Of a stretch of 17,624 bases of DNA, positions 1-6,638 are shown piece after piece. The first letter of the stretch is position 1, and each line of letters begins with the position of its first letter. A program made the position numbers and the translations under genes. Source of the DNA: Amylibacter sp. (GTDB lineage Bacteria > Pseudomonadota > Alphaproteobacteria > Rhodobacterales > Rhodobacteraceae). Location: the NCBI GenBank assembly GCA_027083485.1, contig JALWOO010000552.1, positions 1 to 17,624 of the forward strand, given 5' to 3'. The notes under the pieces are model-generated. The model did no database searches, was not told the DNA's origin, and was given only the letters and a program-made list of their open reading frames with translations.

Positions 1-642
1 TTTCGGGGCCAGAGGATCCCCCAGATGCGCCACGATCCGCACTTTGTCCAGCCCCATGGACCGGCGACCGGAAATATTTTCCGCCTCGACCAGCTCGCCA
101 TCTTTGGCCCCGCCGGTTTCCCCCGCCGGCACCAGAAATTCATTTCGGGACTTCTTGTCCACAGGGACCAAACGCCCCCCTTCGGAACCGGCCCGATAAA
201 TCCCCAGAACCCGCGCGGGTCCCGTGCCGATACGGCGGATAAGGCGTGCTTCGTATTTAAAATCCGGATCGGCCGAAGGCGACAGGCGTGCCAGAATACG
301 GTCGCCTTCTTTCAGCGCCACATCGCCCCGTTTGGCGATAAAGAAAATCCTAGGTGCGGTATCATCGCCTTTCCATTCCATCGGGCTGGCGGTAATATCC
401 CCGTCCGGCGTGGGTGCGTCAACCACCAGCACGGTCACCGGCGGCAGTTCCCCCGACCCCTGAAAATGGCGGCGTTTCTTTTGCAAATGGCCCGCGTCGG
501 TCAGCTCTTTCAGCATCCGCTTGAGGTCGATTTTTTCAGCACCCTTGATCCCGAAAGCCCGCGCCACATCGCGCTTGGAGGTTTTGGAAGGGTTGTCTTT
601 GATCCAGTCAAGGATCTGCTGTTTTGAGGGGAGCTGTTTCAT
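1..642 (-). CDS. rnr: Ribonuclease R, N-terminal 214 residues (3' end cut by window edge)
   Basis: RNase R is a processive 3'-to-5' exoribonuclease of the RNB family that degrades structured RNA in mRNA turnover and rRNA quality control. The visible part begins MKQLPSKQQILDWIKDNPSK and continues with a winged-helix segment at about residues 15-50 (SKRDVARAFGIKG, then LKRMLKELTDAGHL). A small beta-rich cold-shock/OB-like part follows (RIFFIAKRGDVALKEGDRIL, about residues 97-116). The frame stays open to base 1, so the catalytic RNB and S1 domains lie outside the window. Full-length relatives are roughly 700-800 residues. The ATG at 642 gives the typical family N-terminus, but no convincing Shine-Dalgarno precedes it. 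The gene sits 37 nt after the glycosyltransferase-like gene on the same strand, so it is probably co-transcribed and may rely partly on re-initiation. Identification rests on N-terminal resemblance only. Confidence 0.88.
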   Translation of the reverse strand, partial: MKQLPSKQQILDWIKDNPSKTSKRDVARAFGIKGAEKIDLKRMLKELTDAGHLQKKRRHFQGSGELPPVTVLVVDAPTPDGDITASPMEWKGDDTAPRIFFIAKRGDVALKEGDRILARLSPSADPDFKYEARLIRRIGTGPARVLGIYRAGSEGGRLVPVDKKSRNEFLVPAGETGGAKDGELVEAENISGRRSMGLDKVRIVAHLGDPLAPK

Positions 643-679
643 AAGCGCGGGGTTAGCATGCCATCCGGCAAATAACAAA

Positions 680-1261
680 TCATCTGGCAGAAAGGTCTGC
701 GACTGTGTCGACATCCTGCAAAAAGTCAATAAATGCCACATCGCAATCGGGCAGACAGGCCCGCGTATCGGCCAGAGCATGTTCACTCGACCAGCGCACC
801 CCGTCCAGCACACCGGCCCGCAAGGCTCGGGTGCGTTTCATACCAATCAGCCAATACCCCCCGTCCGGTGCGGGGCCAAATACAGCGTCATGGCGGCCCA
901 GCGCAGCAAAGGCCTTGGCGATCAGCGCCGGTGTAATCCCCGGAATATCCGCCCCGATAATAAGCACCGGCCCCTTGGGCGCATGGCGCAGGATCCGGCC
1001 CATGCGGTCGCCCAGATCGCCCCGCCCCTGTGGCCAACGCGCCAGATCGGCGGGCCAGACACGGCTGGACAATCCTTCATGGTCCGGTGCCACTGCCAGC
1101 ACCGTTTGCCAACGGGTATCCGCCGCCAGCCGCCGAATCAGGCGTGCGCTTTGATGGCGAAACCACCAGGCGGCGGGCACCATCCCCATATCCCGACCCA
1201 AACGGGTTTTCACGCGACCGGGGTGTGGTTCCTTGACCATGATAAAAAGCTGGGGCTGCAA
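680..1261 (-). CDS. TIGR04282/DUF2064 family glycosyltransferase-like protein
   Basis: A 193-residue protein of the TIGR04282/DUF2064 family, a short GT-A-like nucleotidyl/glycosyl-transferase fold. Some members are associated with arsenosugar synthesis, but most have no known substrate. Two family blocks are visible: the N-terminal nucleotide-binding stretch IMVKEPHPGRVKTRLG (residues 7-22) and the central LIIGADIPG followed by VFGPAPDGGYWLIG. The GADIP acidic residue is the likely metal/sugar-nucleotide ligand. The chosen start is TTG at 1261. It is preceded by AGGAG with a 7-nt spacer (near 1269-1273), and no ATG is as well placed; the next Met is residue 8, inside the conserved block. The gene lies 15 nt after a decayed ORF and 37 nt before rnr, in a same-strand run. 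Function in this organism cannot be told; no ArsM or ArsS-like partner is visible. Confidence 0.85.
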   Translation of the reverse strand: MQPQLFIMVKEPHPGRVKTRLGRDMGMVPAAWWFRHQSARLIRRLAADTRWQTVLAVAPDHEGLSSRVWPADLARWPQGRGDLGDRMGRILRHAPKGPVLIIGADIPGITPALIAKAFAALGRHDAVFGPAPDGGYWLIGMKRTRALRAGVLDGVRWSSEHALADTRACLPDCDVAFIDFLQDVDTVADLSAR

Positions 1262-1276
1262 ATCCTGTCTCCTGAA

Positions 1277-1516
1277 CTAACCGGCCGCGCGTGACCGTTC
1301 CATCACCAATACCGGCGCATCTTCCATTTGCGCCATCCCGCATTTTTTTAGCCGGTTTTCGTCGCTACCCTGAGCAAAACCGCGTGAAGCGGACCAAAAA
1401 TGCACAGGGTTCGCGGGGAGTGTAAATGCGCATCCACCCACATGGCGGCGCTGCGAGGAAATCGCCAAGGCGTGGCCGCGCAGCCACAAACGATCCGTTT
1501 CTAGAACCGAAATCAA
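1277..1516 (-). pseudogene. Probable remnant of a second GNAT acetyltransferase (79 codons)
   Basis: This ORF fills the gap between the GNAT gene and the glycosyltransferase-like gene. It opens with TTG at 1516, overlapping the stop of the upstream GNAT gene by 4 nt (TTGA). Its first residues, [16 protein letters not shown], resemble the beta-1 start of RimJ-type GNAT acetyltransferases (xLxTxRLxLR). After about residue 18 the sequence loses any GNAT character, with no acetyl-CoA-binding RxxGxG/A motif, and it ends in TAG 15 nt before the next start codon. The simplest reading is that a translationally coupled second acetyltransferase lost most of its body by deletion and the reading frame ran into flanking sequence. 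It could instead be a small unknown protein, or non-coding spacer that happens to be open. The similarity is short and judged by eye. Confidence 0.4.
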
Positions 1517-1935
1517 ATCCCGCGCTCCATATCGCGATGTGGAATGCCGGCATCATCATAAACCGGCCCAAAGGCTGTGAACCCCAAAGCTTCGTAAAAT
1601 CCCAATGCCTGCACTTGCGCCCCGAGCAACGCGCGGCTGACGCCTTCCTGATTGCGCAACACATCCAGACAAGCCCGTATCAGGGCAGCACCAAGGCCTT
1701 TGCCCCGTTGCTCGGCCAGCACACAAACCCGCCCGATCTTGCCGGTGTTGCCCTGCAACAGAATACGCGCGGTGCCGGCCGGCTTGCCATTCAAGCAGGC
1801 CAACAGATGCAGGGCGTCGGAATCGCGCCCGTCGATTTCCTCGGCCTCTGAAACGCCCTGCTCTTGCATAAACACCACGCGGCGCAGGGCCAGACAGGTC
1901 TCGATGTCATCGGTCAGGGCAATGGACAGGGTCAC
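1513..1935 (-). CDS. GNAT family N-acetyltransferase
   Basis: A 140-residue single-domain GNAT acetyltransferase, which moves an acetyl group from acetyl-CoA to an amine. The N-terminal half contains [17 protein letters not shown] (about residues 22-38), typical of the small ElaA/YjcF-like branch. The acetyl-CoA pyrophosphate-binding motif A follows ([19 protein letters not shown], with Q/RxxGxG at QRGKGLG). The closing block [20 protein letters not shown] is also characteristic. The start is GTG at 1935 and overlaps the dapE stop by 4 nt (GTGA), pointing to translational coupling with dapE. The stop at 1513 overlaps a possible TTG start of the next ORF. Length is normal for the family. The acceptor substrate is unknown, and adjacency to dapE does not show a role in lysine synthesis. 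Confidence 0.9.
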   Translation of the reverse strand: MTLSIALTDDIETCLALRRVVFMQEQGVSEAEEIDGRDSDALHLLACLNGKPAGTARILLQGNTGKIGRVCVLAEQRGKGLGAALIRACLDVLRNQEGVSRALLGAQVQALGFYEALGFTAFGPVYDDAGIPHRDMERGI

Positions 1936-3074
1936 GTGAAATATTCCGCCAGAATTTTACCGTAGATGGTTTTCAACTGCTCGATTTGCGCGACCTCGAC
2001 CCGCTCATCCACCTGATGCATGGTTTTGCCCACCAGCCCGAATTCCACCACCGGACAATGATGCTGCACAAACCGCGCATCCGAGGTGCCGCCGGAAGTG
2101 CTTTGCTCCGGCGTGACGCCGGTCTGTTCCTGCACCACCTTGGCAACCAGCGCCGACAGCTCTCCGGGCGGGGTGATAAAGCTCTCGCCGGACACCTTGA
2201 TCTGCATATCAAAATCTATGCCCGAGGATTTCGCCACTTTGTCCACTTCCTGTTGCAGCCAGTCGGTCACCTTGGCCGAGGTCCAGGCATCATTGAATCG
2301 AATGTTCACCGTGGCGCGACACTGGGCCGGAATCACGTTGTTGGCCGGATTGCCCGTATCAATGGTCACAATCGCCAATGTCGACGCATCGAAATGTTCC
2401 GTCCCCTGATCCAGTTCATGCGCCCCCAGCGTGGCCATCAATTGCGCCATCGCCGGCAAGGGGTTTTTCGCCCGATGCGGATAGGCGGAATGGCCCTGCA
2501 CGCCGGTTGCGGTGAAATAGGCGGTCATGGAACCGCGCCGCCCGATCTTCATCATTTCGCCCATGGTATTGGGGCAGGTGGGTTCCCCCACCAGACAATG
2601 ATCGATTTTTTCGCCCTGTGAGTCCATCCAGTCGAGCAAGGCCACCGTACCATCCACCGCGTCGCCTTCTTCGTCGCCGGTGATTGCCAGCACGATAGAC
2701 CCGTCCGGCGGCGTCTGTTGCACAAAATCAATCGCCGCCGCGGCAAAAGCCGCCACACCGGATTTCATATCCGTCGCGCCGCGCCCGTACATGAACCCGT
2801 CCCTGATTTCCGCCCCGAAGGGATCAACGCTCCAGTCATCAATATTGCCGATCGGCACCACATCCGTATGACCGTTAAAACCAAAGGTCCGCCCGTTAGC
2901 CCCAACACCCCAGCGGGCAAACAGGTTGCACACATCGCCTCGATCAACGCGGGTGCAAGTGAAGCCGGCCTTGCTCAGCAGGTCTTCCAGCAGGACAAGC
3001 GCGCCACCCTCGGTCGGGGTGACAGAGGCGCAGCGGATCAGGTCGGCGGTCAGTTTTACAGCATCAATGGTCAT
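1932..3074 (-). CDS. dapE: Succinyl-diaminopimelate desuccinylase
   Basis: DapE is a dinuclear-zinc M20A hydrolase. It removes succinate from N-succinyl-LL-diaminopimelate in the cytoplasm, a step toward lysine and peptidoglycan meso-DAP. At 380 residues it matches the usual length. Visible active-site elements are GHTDVVP (H69, D71), [11 protein letters not shown] (bridging D102), GDEEGD (catalytic E135, ligand E136), LVGEPT (E164), the GRRGS substrate-binding segment (178-182) and a C-terminal zinc histidine in KTMHQVDE (H353). This is the full set expected from characterised DapE. The ATG at 3074 is preceded by a purine-rich GGAAAGGAAAACCC site. It follows rluA by 42 nt and overlaps the GNAT start by 4 nt. 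Generic M20 peptidases are the main alternative, but the motif set and N-terminus favour DapE. Confidence 0.96.
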   Translation of the reverse strand: MTIDAVKLTADLIRCASVTPTEGGALVLLEDLLSKAGFTCTRVDRGDVCNLFARWGVGANGRTFGFNGHTDVVPIGNIDDWSVDPFGAEIRDGFMYGRGATDMKSGVAAFAAAAIDFVQQTPPDGSIVLAITGDEEGDAVDGTVALLDWMDSQGEKIDHCLVGEPTCPNTMGEMMKIGRRGSMTAYFTATGVQGHSAYPHRAKNPLPAMAQLMATLGAHELDQGTEHFDASTLAIVTIDTGNPANNVIPAQCRATVNIRFNDAWTSAKVTDWLQQEVDKVAKSSGIDFDMQIKVSGESFITPPGELSALVAKVVQEQTGVTPEQSTSGGTSDARFVQHHCPVVEFGLVGKTMHQVDERVEVAQIEQLKTIYGKILAEYFT

Positions 3075-3116
3075 GGGTTTTCCTTTCCCGCAAGGGATAG
3101 CCTTTTGCGGGTTCGG

Positions 3117-3767
3117 TTAAAAGGGGCAAGGGCAGTCAAATTCAAGCGGCTCTCCGGTTTGCGGATGGGTCAGGCACAGGCGGGTGGCGTGCAACAGCAA
3201 TCGGTCGCTTTGGGCAACCACCTCGGCGGGTGCATAAAAACGGTCCCCGACAATCGGATGGCCCAGCGCCTGCATGTGCACCCGCAACTGATGGCTGCGG
3301 CCGGTTTTCGGGTGCAGAGAGACCCGCGTATTGCCCTGCCCGCGTGCCAAAACCTGCCAACCGGTTTGTGCCGGTCTGCCCCGCTCATAGTCCACCATCT
3401 GCAAGGGGCGGTTGGGCCAGTCCACGATCAGGGGTAAATCCACTGTACCGCTATCAGGCTGCAAATCGCCGCTCACGAGCGCCACATAAACCTTGTCGAC
3501 CTGCCGCAACTCAAATTGCCGCCCCAGCGCGCGTTGCACATCCTTGTCCAGCGCAAACACCATCAGCCCCGAGGTATCCATATCCAGCCGATGCACCAGC
3601 AACGCCGCCGGAAATTCCGCGCGGATCCTGCTTTCCAGACTGTCACGATGTTCAAGCGCACGCCCGGGCACCGACAACAGGCCTGCCGGTTTGTTCACCA
3701 CCAACAGCCCTTGATCCCGAAACTGGATATGGAGCGGCTCAGCCGGTGGCCGATAGACAAAATCCAT
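3117..3767 (-). CDS. rluA: RluA-type RNA pseudouridine synthase
   Basis: A 216-residue pseudouridine synthase resembling E. coli RluA, which isomerises U746 of 23S rRNA and U32 of several tRNAs. The N-terminal block VVNKPAGLLSVPGR (residues 23-36) and the catalytic loop HRLDMDTSG (59-67, nucleophile D62) are intact. DLPLIVDWPNRP, GRPAQT, KTGRSHQLRVHMQALGHPI and GDRFYA follow in the order found in RluA. There is no S4 domain, which matches RluA rather than RluC or RluD, and the length is close to the 219 residues of the E. coli enzyme. The ATG at 3767 lies 3 nt after the stop of the FkbM methyltransferase gene, so the two are surely one transcript. dapE follows after 42 nt. The exact RNA target in this organism is inferred from family resemblance. 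Confidence 0.92.
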   Translation of the reverse strand: MDFVYRPPAEPLHIQFRDQGLLVVNKPAGLLSVPGRALEHRDSLESRIRAEFPAALLVHRLDMDTSGLMVFALDKDVQRALGRQFELRQVDKVYVALVSGDLQPDSGTVDLPLIVDWPNRPLQMVDYERGRPAQTGWQVLARGQGNTRVSLHPKTGRSHQLRVHMQALGHPIVGDRFYAPAEVVAQSDRLLLHATRLCLTHPQTGEPLEFDCPCPF

Positions 3768-3770
3768 TGA

Positions 3771-4634
3771 TCAGGGCTGTCGTTGATACAGTGAATTATT
3801 CCGCGTGCGGCCAACCACCTTATACCCCAGCCGGTCGAACTGTTTGACACAGGCGGGGTAATCCTCTTCTCCGGCGCGCTCGATGACGATCCGGTCAGGG
3901 ATCATATCGCCGGTTGCGGTTTCCAGATAGGGGCCAAGGGCCTTGTCCTCGAAACCCTCGATGTCGATTTTCAACACATCCACCCGCGTCACCCCCAGAT
4001 CGGCCAAAATGGACTCCAGCCGGCGAATTTCCACATCTCCCTTGGTGTCCTCGATTACATTCACAATCGCCACATCGTCATTGCGGATTTGCAGCGTTAC
4101 CCGCCCGTCCACATCTCCTACCGCCGAATGCACCACATCATCGGGACTTTTGCCCGAAGCCGCCATATTGAACCGCAATTGCGCCGCCATGGCGGGGTTT
4201 GCATCCACCGAAACCACCCGCGCACCGGTCATGGCCAAAGCCACGGAATACAGCCCGATATTGGAGCCGATATCCACCCCGACCTTGCCCGCACCAAGCG
4301 GTTCGCACAGGAAATCAATCTCCGTCTGATTATAATGGGGATGTAACAGCAAGCCGTATTCAATCAGGTTTTTCTGCACGCCAATGCGAAAGCATCCGCC
4401 AAAGCGGCGAATATCTACCGGCTTGCCCAACCGATAGATCAGCAATGACAACAGATACCGCATCTTGCCCCGATGCAACGGCGTAGCGCGACCCAAAGCA
4501 ATCAACATTCTTTGGAACAGATTCGGCGCATACTTGCCAAACGCATCGGTTAGATAGGATGCCTCGATACCGTTCTCATCCGTTGAAAGATCTCTGGTTT
4601 CCAGCCCACCAGGACCAATATGCGTATTCCCCAT
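3771..4634 (-). CDS. FkbM family SAM-dependent methyltransferase
   Basis: A 287-residue FkbM-family methyltransferase, a class I SAM-dependent fold often found in polysaccharide or secondary-metabolite loci, where it O-methylates sugars or polyketides. The SAM-binding glycine motif is VGVDIGSNIGLYSVALA (residues 118-134, DIGSNIG at 121-127). The acidic ribose-binding stretch VVSVDANP follows (140-147). The family-specific VDVLKIDIEGFE (218-229) comes later, with the usual C-terminal IVIE strand. The roughly 115-residue N-terminal region is conserved-looking but has no domain I recognise. The start ATG at 4634 has an AAAGG about 9 nt upstream, part of a possible small hairpin. It is the first gene of the left minus-strand run, with rluA 3 nt downstream. 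No glycan gene cluster is visible, so the methyl acceptor is unknown. Confidence 0.88.
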   Translation of the reverse strand: MGNTHIGPGGLETRDLSTDENGIEASYLTDAFGKYAPNLFQRMLIALGRATPLHRGKMRYLLSLLIYRLGKPVDIRRFGGCFRIGVQKNLIEYGLLLHPHYNQTEIDFLCEPLGAGKVGVDIGSNIGLYSVALAMTGARVVSVDANPAMAAQLRFNMAASGKSPDDVVHSAVGDVDGRVTLQIRNDDVAIVNVIEDTKGDVEIRRLESILADLGVTRVDVLKIDIEGFEDKALGPYLETATGDMIPDRIVIERAGEEDYPACVKQFDRLGYKVVGRTRNNSLYQRQP

Positions 4635-4875
4635 CCGACAAAGCCTTTATAAATTCTTTTCGCACAAGGCTGTAACACTCCCGCAAAGTAACGACAAGTT
4701 CGGCATATGGCTCGCTCATTTAGTGAAATCCTACAAGACAACAGAAAGTTTCAGGTGTTCCTTACACGTTTTCTCTTTCGGTCTACGGTTTACTGCGCTT
4801 TAAATCTCTTTGCAGGGCACAGATATGCCCGCCCCATTGCAAAACCGATAATAACAATACACCCGGGAGGCATCT
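4635..4875. other. Divergent intergenic spacer between FkbM and EEP genes
   Basis: This 241-nt spacer separates the minus-strand FkbM gene from the plus-strand EEP gene, so it must carry promoters for both unless one transcript starts elsewhere. It is visibly more AT-rich than the coding sequence. A 6-bp inverted repeat (AGCCTT/AAGGCT at 4642-4647 and 4666-4671) lies in the FkbM leader. A good Shine-Dalgarno, GGGAGG, sits just before the EEP start at 4876. I found no confident -35/-10 pair and no convincing small gene. Short open frames crossing it (for example 4707-4907 on plus) run into the EEP gene in another frame and look like chance. Confidence 0.5.
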
Positions 4876-5697
4876 ATGATCAGCACCGAACAGACACCGG
4901 CCATTGAAACCCGTTTGCGTGTGGTGAGCTGGAATCTCTGGTGGCAATTCGGCCCCTGGCAGGACCGCGCCCCGGCCATTGTCCAAACACTTCGAGATCT
5001 GGATGCGGATGTCATCGGTCTGCAAGAGGTTTGGGGCGAAGACGAGCAGAATTTTGCGGCTTTGCTGGCAGAACAGCTTGGCTATCACCACCACTATGCC
5101 CCCGGAGCCATCATCAACGGGGTGCGCATGGGCAATGCGATCCTGTCACGTTGGCCGATCCTGAAAACCGACACGATCCAGCTGCGCAGCGATGGCAAGA
5201 ACGAGGAACTGCGCGTCGCTATTTTCGCGCAAGTGGACGGGCCGCGCGGAAAAATACCGGTGTTTTGCACCCATCTGAACTGGCAAATGCCCCACAGCCA
5301 TATTCGCCAGATGCAGGTGCAGGATCTGGCTAAATTCGTGAAGGCCAACAAGGGCTGGAAATTCCCGCCGGTGATTTGCGGGGATTTCAACGCGGACCCG
5401 GTTTCAGAGGAAATCCGCATGATGACCGGCCAGACCACTGCGGCAGTTCCGGGGCTGGTATTCCATGACGCCTGGGCGTTTGTGCATGGGGCAAAGGTCG
5501 GCAATACATGGGATAACGTGAACCCCTTTGTTGCCAAGGAGTTTGAGCCGGACAGGCGGATTGATTACATCTTCACCGGCTGGCCACGACCCGACGGCAC
5601 GGGGCACATCACCGATTGCCGGATTGTGGGCAATGCCCCTGTAAACGACATCTGGCCCAGCGACCACTTCGCGCTACTGGCCGAACTGCGGTACTAG
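4876..5697 (+). CDS. Endonuclease/exonuclease/phosphatase (EEP) family hydrolase
   Basis: A 273-residue protein of the EEP superfamily, metal-dependent phosphodiesterases that include DNase I, ExoIII and sphingomyelinases. The catalytic skeleton is complete: SWN (N20), GLQEVW (metal-binding E51), a central THLNWQ histidine, GDFNADP (the D-x-N pair), RRIDYIF (D) and the C-terminal SDHF (D263, H264). There is no signal peptide, so it is probably cytoplasmic. No AP-endonuclease-specific block is seen, so phosphoester, nucleic-acid or lipid substrates all remain possible. The ATG at 4876 follows GGGAGG with a 5-nt spacer. It ends 24 nt before the convergent stop of the aldolase gene, with no obvious terminator between. 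It appears to be monocistronic. Confidence 0.87.
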   Translation: MISTEQTPAIETRLRVVSWNLWWQFGPWQDRAPAIVQTLRDLDADVIGLQEVWGEDEQNFAALLAEQLGYHHHYAPGAIINGVRMGNAILSRWPILKTDTIQLRSDGKNEELRVAIFAQVDGPRGKIPVFCTHLNWQMPHSHIRQMQVQDLAKFVKANKGWKFPPVICGDFNADPVSEEIRMMTGQTTAAVPGLVFHDAWAFVHGAKVGNTWDNVNPFVAKEFEPDRRIDYIFTGWPRPDGTGHITDCRIVGNAPVNDIWPSDHFALLAELRY

Positions 5698-5721
5698 TGT
5701 GTAGACTCATACTGCCTTTGC

Positions 5722-6480
5722 TCAATCCGAGAAGTTGGAGTTTTCTTCCTTCAGGATCATCTTCAATTCGCTAAAATGCCTTTCGGCCTGTTCGGGGTAT
5801 TCTTCCAGTTCGCGCGCGGTTTTCTCGGCGATTTCATCGGACAATATCCGCAAGGGCTGCCCTGTTTGCAGCGCCCGGATATAGGTTTCGGCAGCGCGTT
5901 CAAAATAATACAGGCGGTTGAACGTGTCGGCAACGCTATCGCCCATGACCAGCACGCCGTGGTTGCCCATGATCATCACCTTCTTCTTGGGGTCTTGCAG
6001 AGCAGCGGCGCAGCGTTCACCTTCTTCCTCGAAGGCCAACCCGCCAAAGTTTTCGTCGATCACTGTGCGGTTGAAAAATGTGGCTGTGTTCTGATCAATC
6101 GGCGGCAACGAGGAATCGGCCAGAGACGCCAGAACAGTTGCGAAAATCGAATGCACATGCAACAGGCACCGATGATGCGGGCAATGCCGGTGGATGGACC
6201 CGTGCAACCCCCAGGCGGTCGGATCCGGGGCATTGGGCTGGTTCAGGGTTTCAGGATCATTCGCATCGATCAACAGAAGATCAGACGCCTTGATTCGGGC
6301 GAAATGTGCCTGATTGGGGTTCATCAGGAACCGGCTGCTATCCTCATTGACCGCAAGCGAGAAATGGTTGGCAACCGCTTCGTGCCAGTTCAGCCGATGC
6401 GCCCAGCGAAAGGCCGCGGCCAAATCGACCCGTTCTTGCCAGTGTTCCATGTTCAGTTTCAAATTGGTTACAGATGGCAT
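5722..6480 (-). CDS. Class II aldolase/adducin family protein
   Basis: A 252-residue class II aldolase/adducin-fold protein. Family members are zinc enzymes such as L-fuculose- or L-ribulose-phosphate aldolases/epimerases, or short-chain decarboxylases acting on hydroxy-ketone sugar acids. Zinc-ligand histidines are visible in LLHVHSIFAT (HxH) and in the GNHGVLVMG block. The N-terminal RWAHRLNWHEAVANHFS contains the usual phosphate/substrate loop. The sugar-phosphate-specific residues could not be assigned, so the substrate is unknown. The open frame extends upstream to 6603. I chose the ATG at 6480 because GGAAGGG sits 7 nt before it and the family N-terminus starts there. The longer frame would translate through two inverted repeats. 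It lies 158 nt downstream of the RTX gene on the same strand and converges with the EEP gene. Confidence 0.88.
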   Translation of the reverse strand: MPSVTNLKLNMEHWQERVDLAAAFRWAHRLNWHEAVANHFSLAVNEDSSRFLMNPNQAHFARIKASDLLLIDANDPETLNQPNAPDPTAWGLHGSIHRHCPHHRCLLHVHSIFATVLASLADSSLPPIDQNTATFFNRTVIDENFGGLAFEEEGERCAAALQDPKKKVMIMGNHGVLVMGDSVADTFNRLYYFERAAETYIRALQTGQPLRILSDEIAEKTARELEEYPEQAERHFSELKMILKEENSNFSD

Positions 6481-6522
6481 GATTAAACCCTTCCGGCTCT
6501 GGTTAACCTCAAATAACCATAA

Positions 6523-6582
6523 GGCCCCTTTATCCCGCCTAGCAACAATTGTTTCCAATATTGCAGAGGAGATAAAGGGGCC
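6523..6582. repeat. 12-bp perfect inverted repeat (36-nt loop) in RTX-aldolase spacer
   Basis: GGCCCCTTTATC at 6523-6534 is the exact reverse complement of GATAAAGGGGCC at 6571-6582. The 36-nt loop itself contains the palindrome AACAATTGTT (6544-6553). In minus-strand RNA the stem forms after the RTX stop and upstream of the aldolase ribosome site. The sequence after the stem (TTATGGTTATTT) is only moderately U-rich. It may be a terminator, an mRNA-stabilising stem or a small transposed repeat; the sequence alone does not decide. Confidence 0.6.
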
Positions 6583-6583
6583 A

Positions 6584-6615
6584 AGCAAAGGGCCTGTTTT
6601 CACAGGCCCTTTGCT
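6584..6615. terminator. 13-bp perfect hairpin downstream of the RTX gene
   Basis: AGCAAAGGGCCTG (6584-6596) and CAGGCCCTTTGCT (6603-6615) form a perfect 13-bp GC-rich stem with a 6-nt loop. It begins 24 nt past the RTX stop codon. That position and stability suit transcription termination or 3'-end protection of the long RTX mRNA. However, no run of U follows on the minus strand. On the plus strand AGAGTTTTCC follows, a weak tract. It lies directly beside the 12-bp inverted repeat, and the two share the AAAGGGGCC/AAAGGGCC core, so alternative pairings are possible. Confidence 0.6.
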
Positions 6616-6638
6616 AGAGTTTTCCTATAGCGTTGCGC

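Noticed and set aside
521..1294. 257-codon plus-strand open frame opposite rnr and the glycosyltransferase-like gene
   Set aside because: The minus-strand genes carry clear family motifs. This frame is Pro/His/Gln-rich shadow sequence typical of an antisense frame of GC-rich genes.
1375..1400. CCGC/GCGG mini-hairpin followed by TTTT on the minus strand within the GNAT remnant
   Set aside because: The stem is only 4 bp, too weak to call a terminator.
6481..6603. Upstream extension of the aldolase gene (41 extra codons)
   Set aside because: It would translate through the inverted repeats and has no ribosome site. The ATG at 6480 has GGAAGGG at a proper distance.
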